Positions 31,932 through 39,848 of a stretch of 39,962 nt of DNA are shown piece by piece. Numbering within the stretch: the stretch's first letter is position 1; each line of letters opens with the position of its first letter. The notes below the pieces were generated by a model that did no database searches, was not told where the DNA came from, and saw only the letters and a list, made by a program, of their open reading frames with translations. Source of the DNA: Archaeoglobaceae archaeon (GTDB lineage: Archaea > Halobacteriota > Archaeoglobi > Archaeoglobales > Archaeoglobaceae); the NCBI GenBank assembly GCA_025059545.1, contig JANXDJ010000007.1:1-39962 (forward strand), written 5' to 3'. The position numbers and the translations under genes are program-made.

Positions 31932-32714
31932 ATGAAGCTCGCAATCGCTGGTTCAGCTGGAAGAATGGGCAAGCTTGTTGTGAAGCACGCAATCAACGAG
32001 GGTTTAAAAATCTCACAGGCTTTTGATGTCGTTGAAATTGGAAAAGATGCTGGAGAAATTGCAGGAATTGGAAAAATAGGGGTTTTAATAGAGAACGATA
32101 TAACAAAGCTGAATGCAGACATTCTTGTTGACTTCACGAATCCGAACGCGTGTTTAAAAAATGCAAGAATAGCTTCTGAAAAAGGGGTTAGGCTCGTCAT
32201 CGGCACAACTGGATTTAGCGAAGAACAGAGAAGGGAGCTTGAACAGCTTTGTAAAAAAGTTCCTACAGTGATTTCGCCAAATTTTAGCATAGGCGTTAAT
32301 GCCTTCTTCAAGATCGTAGAGTTCGCCTCTACTCTTCTCCAAGAATACGATGTGGAGGTCTTCGAAATCCATCACAAGATGAAGAAAGATGCTCCAAGTG
32401 GAACTGCGATAAAGACTGCAGAGATAATAAAAGACGTTTTGGCGAAGAGAGGCAAAAAGATTGAGCTGAAGTTCTGCAGAGAAGGGAAAAGGGGTGAGGA
32501 GATAGGAGTTTTTGGCATTCGTGGAGGCGACGTGGTTGGAGAGCATACAGTTCTTTTCTTCGGCGAAGGCGAGAGAGTTGAAATAACGCACAGAGCTACG
32601 AGCAGAGACAGCTTTGCAAAAGGGGCGATAATGGCAGTTAAATGGATTTCAAAGGTAGAAAAGCCAGGAATTTACAGCATGCTCGACGTTCTATCTGAAA
32701 ATGTGTTTTCCTGA
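31932..32714 (+). CDS. dapB: 4-hydroxy-tetrahydrodipicolinate reductase
   Basis: This 260-residue NAD(P)H-dependent reductase is the step after DapA. The N-terminal nucleotide-binding motif is AGSAGRMGK; the family signature with catalytic residues is EIHHKMKKDAPSGTA, and the C-terminal segment is ITHRATSRDSFAKGA. I chose the ATG at 31932 because the protein then begins directly with the first Rossmann strand, and a TATA-like AAATTTTTTA (31901-31910) is about 26 bp upstream. A TTG further upstream is unlikely. Its 3' end overlaps that of the convergent tiaS gene by 24 bases. Confidence 0.96.
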   Translation: MKLAIAGSAGRMGKLVVKHAINEGLKISQAFDVVEIGKDAGEIAGIGKIGVLIENDITKLNADILVDFTNPNACLKNARIASEKGVRLVIGTTGFSEEQRRELEQLCKKVPTVISPNFSIGVNAFFKIVEFASTLLQEYDVEVFEIHHKMKKDAPSGTAIKTAEIIKDVLAKRGKKIELKFCREGKRGEEIGVFGIRGGDVVGEHTVLFFGEGERVEITHRATSRDSFAKGAIMAVKWISKVEKPGIYSMLDVLSENVFS

Positions 32715-33941
32715 GACTCGCATCCTAATGAGAGGTTTCGTAAGATGTCTTCTCGCACAAGGTGGCACTTCGTAGAATCCTTTTTCCAATTTTCTTGGAA
32801 TTTCAATCTTTATTTTTTCAAAAGCTCTCGTCTTACAGCTTCTACATCTAAAACCTTGTCCTTTGCCTGAAGATTCCATTCTCTTCCCGCATTGAGGACA
32901 GATAGGATTGAGCTCTAGAAATTGCTTTTCCAGCTTCAAAATTCTCATTTTTTCAAGATTTAGCGTGCTATTCTTCACAGAACCGTAAACTTCCACAACA
33001 TCTCCGGGAGCGAGCGCTCTTACGATGTTTCTGAACTGCTTTGTCGGCTCAAAAGCAGAGCACTTCAAAGTTCCAGAGCTTGTTTCGATCTCAAAGAAAA
33101 CATGTCCACCAATTATTTCATAGGGCTTATTTATGACTCTACCAATCAGTTTATATGAATGAAAGTCTCTAACTTCTCCATTCTCGAGAATGTGCATGTC
33201 TGTTGCGTGGTTCGTGATGAAAATTTGTTTTCTTTCCCATGGCTCTGTTTTGACTTTTTCAAGCCCTTTTTTCAAAACCTCAACGCTTTCTCCTCTCAGT
33301 CCAAAGAGCACAGGACAGGGAGTGCCGGGAACTGCCATGACAACGTCGTTGCACCAGTCAACGGTGTCAAAGATCGTTGGGTAGAATTCAAAGTCGACGC
33401 TATAGAAACTTTCCTTCTCAAACTCTCTTGGCTTTCTAATTTTATCTGGCATTCGATAGGCTATTATTTCGTAAACGAAATCATCAAGCTTGGCTCCTAC
33501 AGAAGCTAAGGCTCCAATAAGTCCCCGACCATTCTTAAACTTCAAATATCTTATTCCGTGCTTTTTGATCAACTCCATTGCTTCTTCTATTGTGAGAATA
33601 TCTTTTATCGCCCTTATTGCGAATTCTTTCAGCAAAGAAGCTTTTTCTTCCTCAACAAAAACAACTCCGGGATTCGTGTTTTCGTCATCAAGCTCTGCAT
33701 ACTCATTTACGAGTTTATCTGCAATCTCCATTGCTTCATCGAGATCTTCAAGCTCCGCAAGAAAACTCACCGCTCCATTTCCCCTTGTTTTGAAAGGAAT
33801 TGTTGGATTTAGCCTTATCAGTCTTGGAAAGCCCAAAACATTTCCAATTTTCTTTAATTCTTCTATTAAAATCAATGCAAGATAAGTTGTGCACATTCCT
33901 TTTCTGCTGTCTGTGTCGTCAATTCCGATCCAGACTCGCAT
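32691..33941 (-). CDS. tiaS: tRNA(Ile2) 2-agmatinylcytidine synthetase TiaS
   Basis: This 416-residue ATP-dependent archaeal enzyme attaches agmatine to C34 of tRNA-Ile2, so that the anticodon reads AUA. Domains in order: the TiaS kinase-like domain (GIDDTDSRKGMCTTYLA at the N-terminus), a ferredoxin-like/C-terminal region with the GNGAVSF segment, an OB-fold (PYEIIGGHVFFEIETSSG), and a C-terminal zinc ribbon (CPQCGKRME and FRCRSCKTRAF). The length is as in Archaeoglobus TiaS. The start overlaps the translin-like gene by 23 bases, showing co-translation. Confidence 0.96.
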   Translation of the reverse strand: MRVWIGIDDTDSRKGMCTTYLALILIEELKKIGNVLGFPRLIRLNPTIPFKTRGNGAVSFLAELEDLDEAMEIADKLVNEYAELDDENTNPGVVFVEEEKASLLKEFAIRAIKDILTIEEAMELIKKHGIRYLKFKNGRGLIGALASVGAKLDDFVYEIIAYRMPDKIRKPREFEKESFYSVDFEFYPTIFDTVDWCNDVVMAVPGTPCPVLFGLRGESVEVLKKGLEKVKTEPWERKQIFITNHATDMHILENGEVRDFHSYKLIGRVINKPYEIIGGHVFFEIETSSGTLKCSAFEPTKQFRNIVRALAPGDVVEVYGSVKNSTLNLEKMRILKLEKQFLELNPICPQCGKRMESSGKGQGFRCRSCKTRAFEKIKIEIPRKLEKGFYEVPPCARRHLTKPLIRMRVSGKHIFR

Positions 33942-34500
33942 AAAGCTTTGCTGTTAGTAGGTCTGATTTAGTTCTTTCAATCCCAGCTCTTGCAACGTCA
34001 AGTTTCTGCCTAAGATTTGGCACGAGTTTTTCAGGGAAAGAAGCAAACGAGATCAGTTCAGAGTAGATCTTTTCCATTATTCTAAGGACCTCCTCGGCTC
34101 TTTCAAGCTCGTTAGCGATCATCTTTGAAAGCGCATACCTTCGAAGCTCTCCAGTAACGTCAGCTAAACCTGTGATAAATGCGGAATGCTGGATTTCTAT
34201 GTCGATGGAAAAATCAAAGTCTCCATTAACAGCCTTAGCAAATATTATTGCTTCTGCAATTTCCTGCATAGAATCAAAGGTCATTGAATAGTATATTTCC
34301 GGAAATATTTGAAAATCTTTCAGCTTATCGAGAATTTCTCTACCTTTAGAAATATTTTTCTCCGCAAGCTCCATCTCTCCAGCGTGAATTGCAACAATTG
34401 CCTTTGAAGCAAGTATTCTCAGCTCTCTTGAAAGTTTCAACAGCTCTTCACGAGCCTTTTCAAGTTCTTCAAGCCTTTCCTTGCATTCTTCAAGTCTCAT
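33919..34500 (-). CDS. translin/Trax-like (archaeal C3PO) endoribonuclease
   Basis: This 193-residue all-helical protein is of the translin/Trax family. The acidic residues that form the RNase site of Trax are present: Glu80 and Glu83 in SMQEIAEAI, and Asp114 in LADVTGELRRY. A homologue from Archaeoglobus fulgidus is known to form an octameric barrel that cuts RNA. The ATG at 34500 was chosen because it overlaps the taw1 stop (ATGA); a start five codons upstream is less likely. The position between a TYW1 homologue and TiaS suggests work on tRNA, for example removal of tRNA fragments (inference). Confidence 0.9.
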   Translation of the reverse strand: MRLEECKERLEELEKAREELLKLSRELRILASKAIVAIHAGEMELAEKNISKGREILDKLKDFQIFPEIYYSMTFDSMQEIAEAIIFAKAVNGDFDFSIDIEIQHSAFITGLADVTGELRRYALSKMIANELERAEEVLRIMEKIYSELISFASFPEKLVPNLRQKLDVARAGIERTKSDLLTAKLYASLDRN

Positions 34501-35372
34501 AAGATTAAAAGGCAAACCCTGCTCTGTTCAGATTCATCTAAGATCTCATAACCTTTTCTGCTCATGAGCCTACTGAACTCCACTATATCATTGTGCTCTG
34601 GCATGTTCTCAAACCTTAGCCTAAGCCTTGAATAACCGAGAAACATGTAAGCCTTTGCTTCCACATAGTCTGGTTCAGCGATTCTTATCAGTCTGTCAAA
34701 TCCCTCAATAGCTCTCTCATCCATATTTATGCCTTTGATCAGCGTTAACCTGATCACCTTCCTCGCTTTCACTTCTTTCATAGCTTTTAAACTCTCTATA
34801 ATTCTATCCCAATAACTCTTCTGGGGACGATTCAAAGCCAAATGACTTTCTTCACTGTAGGCAGTAAGGCTTATGTAGAGCTGGGTCGGTTCTACTTTTC
34901 TCACCATTTCTGGATTCGTTCCGTTTGTTACAAGAAAAGTTGTGAACCCACGCCTTTTGTATTGCTCTATAAGCTCTGGCAAATGCGGATAAAAAGTTGG
35001 TTCTCCTATAAGGCTTATTGCAACCTGATTTGGTTTCTCTGCTTCTTTAAGCTTATCTCTATTTATTCCTTCAGTTCCGTAAAAACCACTCAACAACCTT
35101 TTTTGAGCTTTCAAGCTCTCTTCAACGATCTTTTCTGGCTCATCCCAACCTTTAAAATCTCTCAGTAGCTCCAAGGGTCGCCAGCAGTGGATACAGAATT
35201 GATTGCAAAGCAATGCCGGAGTCATTTGAAGACAGCGGTGAGATTCTATGCCATAAAACTTCTGCTTGTAGCATACTCCCTCATCTCTCAACGACTTTTT
35301 CAGCCACAAACAAGTTTTAACTGCGGAATGATTAAAGATCTGATAGCCCTTAAGCTCTGAGAGTTGTTTCAT
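34497..35372 (-). CDS. taw1: tRNA 4-demethylwyosine synthase (archaeal TYW1)
   Basis: This 291-residue radical SAM enzyme converts m1G37 of tRNA-Phe to 4-demethylwyosine using pyruvate. The radical SAM cluster is CNQFCIHC (Cys56, Cys60, Cys63). A second set, Cys21, Cys34 and Cys47, matches the extra cluster of archaeal TYW1. The flavodoxin domain of eukaryotic TYW1 is absent, as normal in archaea. The downstream gene overlaps by ATGA. The substrate is made by a Trm5-type methyltransferase, and such a gene lies nearby on the other strand at 36008. Confidence 0.95.
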   Translation of the reverse strand: MKQLSELKGYQIFNHSAVKTCLWLKKSLRDEGVCYKQKFYGIESHRCLQMTPALLCNQFCIHCWRPLELLRDFKGWDEPEKIVEESLKAQKRLLSGFYGTEGINRDKLKEAEKPNQVAISLIGEPTFYPHLPELIEQYKRRGFTTFLVTNGTNPEMVRKVEPTQLYISLTAYSEESHLALNRPQKSYWDRIIESLKAMKEVKARKVIRLTLIKGINMDERAIEGFDRLIRIAEPDYVEAKAYMFLGYSRLRLRFENMPEHNDIVEFSRLMSRKGYEILDESEQSRVCLLIL

Positions 35373-35971
35373 ATCTTCAGATATTTGTTAACGAGTTCAA
35401 TAAAATCCTTTGCCCTCTCTTTACTCTCCCCCGCTATTGCGGACACAACAGCAATGCCAGCAACTTTGCAATCGAGCACTCTTTTAACGTTATCTGAATT
35501 TATTCCACCGATCGCAAAAACTGGTAGATTCGTAGCTAAGACTATTTTATTAAGTTCTTCAAGTCCAATGGGTTCTTTTGCATCCTCTTTTGTCGTAGTC
35601 TTGAAAATAGGTCCCGCTCCAAGATAATCCGCCTTCTTTGCTTTCATAGCTTCTTCAAAGTTGTGCACAGAAATTCCAATTAGACCATCGAAGAGTTCTC
35701 TTGCAACTTCCAATGGTAGATCCTCTTGTCCTAAATGCACCCCATCCGCTTCAGCAGAGACTGCTATGTCCAAGCGATCGTTGATAATAAGAAGAGCATC
35801 ATAGCTCTCTGTTAGCTCTCTCAATCTTTTAGCTGTCAGGAATAAATCCCGATCCTTCATCCTCTTTTCTCTGAGCTGAATGATCTTTACACCTAATTCG
35901 AGTGCATTTTTAGCCATCTCTTCGTGTTTTCCGAACTTTGAATCTGTGATGAAGTAAACACCCTTTAGCAT
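35369..35971 (-). CDS. thiE: thiamine-phosphate synthase
   Basis: This 200-residue TIM-barrel enzyme joins hydroxymethylpyrimidine diphosphate and thiazole phosphate to thiamine phosphate. Signature segments are visible: QLREKRMKDRDLF, LIINDRLDIAVSAEADGVHLGQEDLP, IGISVHNFEEA and GAGPIFKTTTKEDA, ending FAIGGIN and VAVVSAI. It is stand-alone rather than fused. It overlaps taw1 by an ATGA, so it is the first gene of the unit thiE-taw1-translin-tiaS. A TATA-like GATTTATG sits about 27 bp upstream, within the divergent promoter region shared with trm5. Confidence 0.94.
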   Translation of the reverse strand: MLKGVYFITDSKFGKHEEMAKNALELGVKIIQLREKRMKDRDLFLTAKRLRELTESYDALLIINDRLDIAVSAEADGVHLGQEDLPLEVARELFDGLIGISVHNFEEAMKAKKADYLGAGPIFKTTTKEDAKEPIGLEELNKIVLATNLPVFAIGGINSDNVKRVLDCKVAGIAVVSAIAGESKERAKDFIELVNKYLKI

Positions 35972-35974
35972 CGC

Positions 35975-35985
35975 AAATATTTATT
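35975..35985 (+). promoter_or_regulatory. TATA box of trm5 in overlapping divergent promoters
   Basis: AAATATTTATT is centred about 27 bp upstream of the GTG at 36008, yet lies only a few bases upstream of the thiE start on the other strand. The thiE TATA-like element (about 35994-36001) lies correspondingly next to the trm5 start. Confidence 0.45.
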
Positions 35986-36007
35986 GCACTCTGCATAAAT
36001 CACTTTG

Positions 36008-36835
36008 GTGTCTCTCAAGGAAATGCTCAGAGATAAGCTCAACGAAGAAGAGCTGAAAATTTTAAGGAGAAGCTTCGAAATAATAGGTAATATAGCCATA
36101 ATAGAGATTCCCGAGGAGCTAATTAGCAAGAAAGAACTAATTGTAGAAGCGATGATCAAAAAGCACAAGCACATAAAGACGATCTTAAGGAAGGTTGGAG
36201 AAGTTGATGGGATCTTTAGAGTTGCGAGATACGAAAAGATCTATGGTGAAGAGACTGAAACGATGGCAAAAGAGCATGGCTGTAGATTTCTCGTTGACCC
36301 AACGAAGGTTTACTTCTCTTCAAAGTTATCTACAGAAAGGGAAAGAATAGCAAGGCTCGTTAAGGAGGGGGAGAGAGTTTTAGTGATGTTTGCAGGCGTT
36401 GGACCATATGCAATAGTTATTGCAAAGCTTTCTAAGGCTGAGGAAGTCGTAGGAGTTGAGCTTAACAGCATCGCAGTGGAATATTTTAGAAAGAATGTTC
36501 AGCTAAACAAGGTTGAAAACGTTGTCGTGATCGAAGGGGACGTTGCGGAAGTTGTGCCAAAGCTTGGCAAGTTCGATCGCATTCTTATGCCCGCTCCCTA
36601 TTCTGCGGAGAATTTTGTTTGGCTGTTAAAAGGCAGACTCAAGATCGGAGGAGTTGCGCATTACTATACCTTTGAGAGTGAGAACTACGAGAATTTGCTA
36701 AGCAAGAAAGTGGAAGAGATCTTTTTGCAGAATGGAATGAGGGTGAGAGCAACATTTATGCGGAGATGCGGAAACTTCGCTCCTTATGTGAATCGATACG
36801 TTGTCGATCTTGAATACTTGGGGGAAATTGAATAA
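36008..36835 (+). CDS. trm5: tRNA (guanine37-N1)-methyltransferase Trm5-type
   Basis: This SAM-dependent methyltransferase of the archaeal Trm5 family makes m1G37, needed for frame maintenance and as wyosine precursor. The protein is about 275 residues. The SAM site is VMFAGVGPYAIVIAKLS and VVGVELNSIAVEYFRKN; the catalytic motif region is RILMPAPYSAENF. The N-terminal portion (EIPEELISKKELIVEAMIKKHKHIKTI) is the usual D2-like domain; a separate D1 domain is missing, so it is the short type. The start is uncertain: GTG at 36008 fits a leaderless transcript from the TATA at about 35980; ATG at 36023 is an alternative. Some short archaeal members have further wyosine-pathway activities, which cannot be decided here. 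Confidence 0.88.
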   Translation: MSLKEMLRDKLNEEELKILRRSFEIIGNIAIIEIPEELISKKELIVEAMIKKHKHIKTILRKVGEVDGIFRVARYEKIYGEETETMAKEHGCRFLVDPTKVYFSSKLSTERERIARLVKEGERVLVMFAGVGPYAIVIAKLSKAEEVVGVELNSIAVEYFRKNVQLNKVENVVVIEGDVAEVVPKLGKFDRILMPAPYSAENFVWLLKGRLKIGGVAHYYTFESENYENLLSKKVEEIFLQNGMRVRATFMRRCGNFAPYVNRYVVDLEYLGEIE

Positions 36836-36860
36836 AAAATTATTGCTTAAGACTTTACGC

Positions 36861-36870
36861 ATAAAATTTA
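36861..36870 (+). promoter_or_regulatory. TATA box of box C/D sRNA
   Basis: ATAAAATTTA centred about 26 bp upstream of the terminal stem of the C/D RNA. Confidence 0.55.
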
Positions 36871-36891
36871 TCTCTGGCAGAGCCAAAACTT

Positions 36892-36955
36892 GATTGGCGA
36901 TGATGAAAGGACCCCTCTGAGAGGTGATGAGGGTTTTGAGTTCTGAGCCTCAATC
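36892..36955 (+). ncRNA. box C/D guide RNA
   Basis: This 64-nt archaeal C/D sRNA directs 2'-O-methylation by fibrillarin, Nop5 and L7Ae. Box C ATGATGA is at 36900-36906, box D' CTGA at 36917-36920, box C' GTGATGA at 36924-36930 and box D CTGA at 36943-36946. GATTG and CAATC at the ends pair to give a terminal stem. The spacer AAGGACCCCT (36907-36916) before D' and GGGTTTTGAGTT (36931-36942) before D are guides. By the D+5 rule they target the G opposite C36912 in AGGGGUCCUU and the C opposite G36938 in AACUCAAAACCC. It has its own TATA box. Its 3' end touches the end of the convergent deoxyhypusine synthase gene. Confidence 0.88.
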
Positions 36956-37834
36956 CAAAAGATAAGCATAGAGCATTGGTAAGGCTATTGTAGCGTCGCA
37001 GTAAACAGTTACTGCCTTAGCGTTACTTTTAAGCTTGCACCAGCTTTTAGCTTCTTCAAGCGTTGCTCCGCTCAATCCGCCATATTGTGGAAGATCTGTG
37101 GTGATCTGAATAGCATAGTCAAAGCCATCTGCAAGAAGCATCGCTTGGAGAGTGAAATTCTTCGGCACTCCACCACCAACAATTACAACGCCCATTTTCT
37201 TCTTTTGCGAACAAAGATCGAGAAGCATTTTCGTGTCCTTAGAGTAATCTAAGACCACCTTCTTACCGTAAAGCATGAGATGAAGTCCTGCGATGGAGTC
37301 ATGAAGCGTTGGGCAGAAAAATGGGCTCTTATTTTCATATGAGAACCTCAAAAAAGAATTTTCAAGTCTTTTTCCAATTTCCCAAATGATCTCGAAACTC
37401 GAATAAGTTCCAGAGAGCTCCTTGAATGTTTCCATGAAGAATTGTTCAACCGCTTCGAAAGCTCGATTTTCCATAAATACATCGTAAATTCTGCTCACCC
37501 CTTTGTTTGCAAGCTCAACGTCATCAGACATTTCTGATCCAGAGATATGAGGGTAGCCAAGAGCCTCGCAAACCTCGTGAACAAGATTTGCTCCAGTAAG
37601 CACTATGCTGTGAGTGAATTGGTTCTCTAACAAACCTTTTATAACATTTCTCATTCCTGCTGGGATCATCGCTCCCGCAAGCGTTAGGAATACGAAAGTA
37701 TCTTCTTTCACCATCTCTTTCCAAATTTTTCCAGCATTTCCGAGTCTACGAGCATTAAAGGCAGTTAGCGAGAGTTTATCTACAAGTTCTGAAACTTTAA
37801 TTCCCTTCTCAAGATCAATTGGATTTATTTTCAT
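36950..37834 (-). CDS. dys: deoxyhypusine synthase
   Basis: This 294-residue enzyme uses spermidine and NAD to modify one lysine of initiation factor aIF5A to deoxyhypusine. The N-terminal ball-and-chain-like segment and LTLAGAMIPAGMRNVI NAD-binding region are typical. The catalytic Lys225 lies in VIVGGGVPKNF, and the C-terminal QYGGLSGATLEEAKSWCK segment is present. The length is close to other archaeal forms. It is monocistronic and divergent from mfnB across 70 bp. Confidence 0.95.
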   Translation of the reverse strand: MKINPIDLEKGIKVSELVDKLSLTAFNARRLGNAGKIWKEMVKEDTFVFLTLAGAMIPAGMRNVIKGLLENQFTHSIVLTGANLVHEVCEALGYPHISGSEMSDDVELANKGVSRIYDVFMENRAFEAVEQFFMETFKELSGTYSSFEIIWEIGKRLENSFLRFSYENKSPFFCPTLHDSIAGLHLMLYGKKVVLDYSKDTKMLLDLCSQKKKMGVVIVGGGVPKNFTLQAMLLADGFDYAIQITTDLPQYGGLSGATLEEAKSWCKLKSNAKAVTVYCDATIALPMLYAYLLD

Positions 37835-37873
37835 GAATAAAAGATGTTCAAAGGATTAAAAAAGTTTCAAAAA

Positions 37874-37883
37874 ACATAAATAC
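37874..37883 (+). promoter_or_regulatory. TATA box of mfnB
   Basis: ACATAAATAC centred about 26 bp upstream of the ATG at 37905. Confidence 0.5.
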
Positions 37884-37904
37884 TAAGAAATAAAGAAAGA
37901 TGCA

Positions 37905-38606
37905 ATGCTTGTTCTTGTAAGCCCCAAAAACGTAATAGAAGCTCTGGAAGCAATTGAAGGTGGTGCAGACATAATTGATGTGAAGAACCCTTCTGAAGGC
38001 TCTCTTGGGGCAAATTTTCCGTGGGTTATAAGCGAGATAGCGAAGATAGCGAAGGAACATGGCAAAGAAGTAAGTGCAACAACGGGAGACATGCCATATA
38101 AGCCGGGCACTGCGAGCTTAGCTGCCTTAGGAGCGGCGGTTGCAGGGGCGGATTATGTTAAAGTTGGGCTTTATGGAGTTAAAAACGAATTTGAGGCGAA
38201 AGAGATAATATTAGGAGTTGTAAAAGCTGTTAAGGGCTATGATAAAAGCAAAAAGGTAGTAATAGCTGGTTACGGCGATCACTACAAAATAAATGCAATT
38301 TCTCCATTGAAGCTTCCCGAGATCGCAGCAGAATGCGCTGCTGATGTTGTCATGGTAGACACCGCAATTAAGGATGGGAGCTCGATCTTTGATCACATGA
38401 GATTTGAAAATTTGCAAGATTTCGTTTCAATGGCTAAAGAAAAAGGTCTTCAATGTGCATTGGCTGGAAACATAAGTTGGGGACATTTAGAGACTTTAAA
38501 GAAGCTCTCTCCAGACATAATAGGGGTTAGAACGATTGTCTGCGAAAAAGGAAGAGATTCGCAGATAAAAAGAGAACTCGTTAGAAAGCTTAAGATGCTG
38601 GTTTAG
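37905..38606 (+). CDS. mfnB: (5-formylfuran-3-yl)methyl phosphate synthase
   Basis: This 233-residue TIM-barrel enzyme (formerly UPF0264) makes the furan core of methanofuran from two molecules of glyceraldehyde-3-phosphate. The family signature is clear: IDVKNPSEGSLGANFPWVI (with Lys27), SATTGDMPYKPGTASLAA, DYVKVGLYG and the C-terminal ALAGNISWGHLETL. It supplies the C1 carrier used by formyl-methanofuran enzymes in the same pathway as Mtd. It converges with the PhoU/TrkA-C gene, with a 17-base overlap. Confidence 0.95.
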   Translation: MLVLVSPKNVIEALEAIEGGADIIDVKNPSEGSLGANFPWVISEIAKIAKEHGKEVSATTGDMPYKPGTASLAALGAAVAGADYVKVGLYGVKNEFEAKEIILGVVKAVKGYDKSKKVVIAGYGDHYKINAISPLKLPEIAAECAADVVMVDTAIKDGSSIFDHMRFENLQDFVSMAKEKGLQCALAGNISWGHLETLKKLSPDIIGVRTIVCEKGRDSQIKRELVRKLKMLV

Positions 38607-39768
38607 TGGGACAACAAAGGTTCAGTAGCTCATTTTCCGCCTCTCTTGGACCCTTAGCTATTAGAATATCTCCCGCATATATTGCCGTGCTCGCAGTCGG
38701 TCTTGTAACCCACTCCCGCTTTCTCTTTATTGCTATTATATGCATCCCAGTATTGCTCTCCACTCTCGTCTCCTTTAGCGTTTTATTGTGAAGCGGAGAA
38801 TCTTTGTCCACTGTTACCATCAAAAGGATCTCTCCAGTCTTTTTCATTGCATCCTTGAAAACTTCTGGAAGTTCCATTTTGTTTAGCAACACTTCAGCAA
38901 TTTCTCTTGCACAGTCAGCGATCTGTTCCATGCAGTGAACTATTTCGATGATCGGAATCAGGATCGAAGGATCCTCGAATTTTTTGCTTGCAGTAAGGAT
39001 CAGCTTCTCCACTTCGAACTTCATGTTGTCAAGAACGTTCTCTATGTAAACTACTTCAAGAGCGACATCTTCGTTTCCGTAGATCAGTGAGGAGTAAGCT
39101 AAGTCGACCGCAAGCTCCGACAGATTTTTCATTTCAATTAGTAGATCCACCGCTCTGTCGAGTTCCGGGATTTCGAGCTCTCTTGCAATACCTATTTCCT
39201 TGCTCTCATGTAGAACAAACTCATAAAGTCTTGGAACGCTGTTTGGATCTCCTCGAACAAAAAGCACGTCTCCTTTCATAACTCTCGTATCTCTGTTGAC
39301 ATCAAAAATCCAGTTTAGATCTCTCTTTATCGCTATCACTCTCATTCCTGTAACTTTCTGGAATTTAACTTCACCAAGCGTTTTTCCAGCGACGGGAGAG
39401 TTTTCGGGAACAGAAATCTTCACTATTGTCTCTTCAGAGTGTGTAAGTACGAGATTAACGATGTTCTTAGGCAGTTTGTAGCCTCTAAGCACAAGAGAAG
39501 ATATGTCTCCTGCTGCACTGCTCATCTTGTAGCCAGCGCTTGCAATTTGCAAAACGGATGCGACCTTCTCAGTTTCTCTTATATGCCTTGCAGATAGCGA
39601 AGCTTTCTTTCTTATCTCCTTAATGAGTTCTATGAATTTCGCTTCAAGCTCAAGCACTTCTTCAGCAACGTCTTCAACATCGTATAGAACCGATGAATAG
39701 GCAAGATCTATTATTAATTCGCTTGTATTCCTTATTTCTACGAGCAAATCCTTTACTGTTGCAGGCAT
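38590..39768 (-). CDS. duplicated PhoU/TrkA-C regulatory protein
   Basis: This 392-residue soluble protein is built as a tandem duplication. A PhoU-like helical region (about residues 1-95) and a TrkA-C (RCK_C) beta domain (about 115-185) are followed by a second PhoU-like region (about 200-300) and a second TrkA-C domain (about 310-385). The repeats are visible in paired segments: SELIIDLAYSSVLYDVEDVA with SELAVDLAYSSLIYGNEDVA, and TGMRVIAIKRDLNWIF with TGMHIIAIKRKREWVT. TrkA-C domains bind small ligands and regulate ion transporters. No transporter gene is adjacent in the window, so the target is unknown. The ATG at 39768 fits a TATA box (TTTAAATCA, 39792-39800) about 28 bp upstream. Confidence 0.88.
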   Translation of the reverse strand: MPATVKDLLVEIRNTSELIIDLAYSSVLYDVEDVAEEVLELEAKFIELIKEIRKKASLSARHIRETEKVASVLQIASAGYKMSSAAGDISSLVLRGYKLPKNIVNLVLTHSEETIVKISVPENSPVAGKTLGEVKFQKVTGMRVIAIKRDLNWIFDVNRDTRVMKGDVLFVRGDPNSVPRLYEFVLHESKEIGIARELEIPELDRAVDLLIEMKNLSELAVDLAYSSLIYGNEDVALEVVYIENVLDNMKFEVEKLILTASKKFEDPSILIPIIEIVHCMEQIADCAREIAEVLLNKMELPEVFKDAMKKTGEILLMVTVDKDSPLHNKTLKETRVESNTGMHIIAIKRKREWVTRPTASTAIYAGDILIAKGPREAENELLNLCCPTKPAS

Positions 39769-39848
39769 CTCAATTTCCTATGTGAATTAAATGATTTAAA
39801 CTTTTCTGCCCCATTTAGGGCATTGGTTATATTTATCAAGTATAAGAA

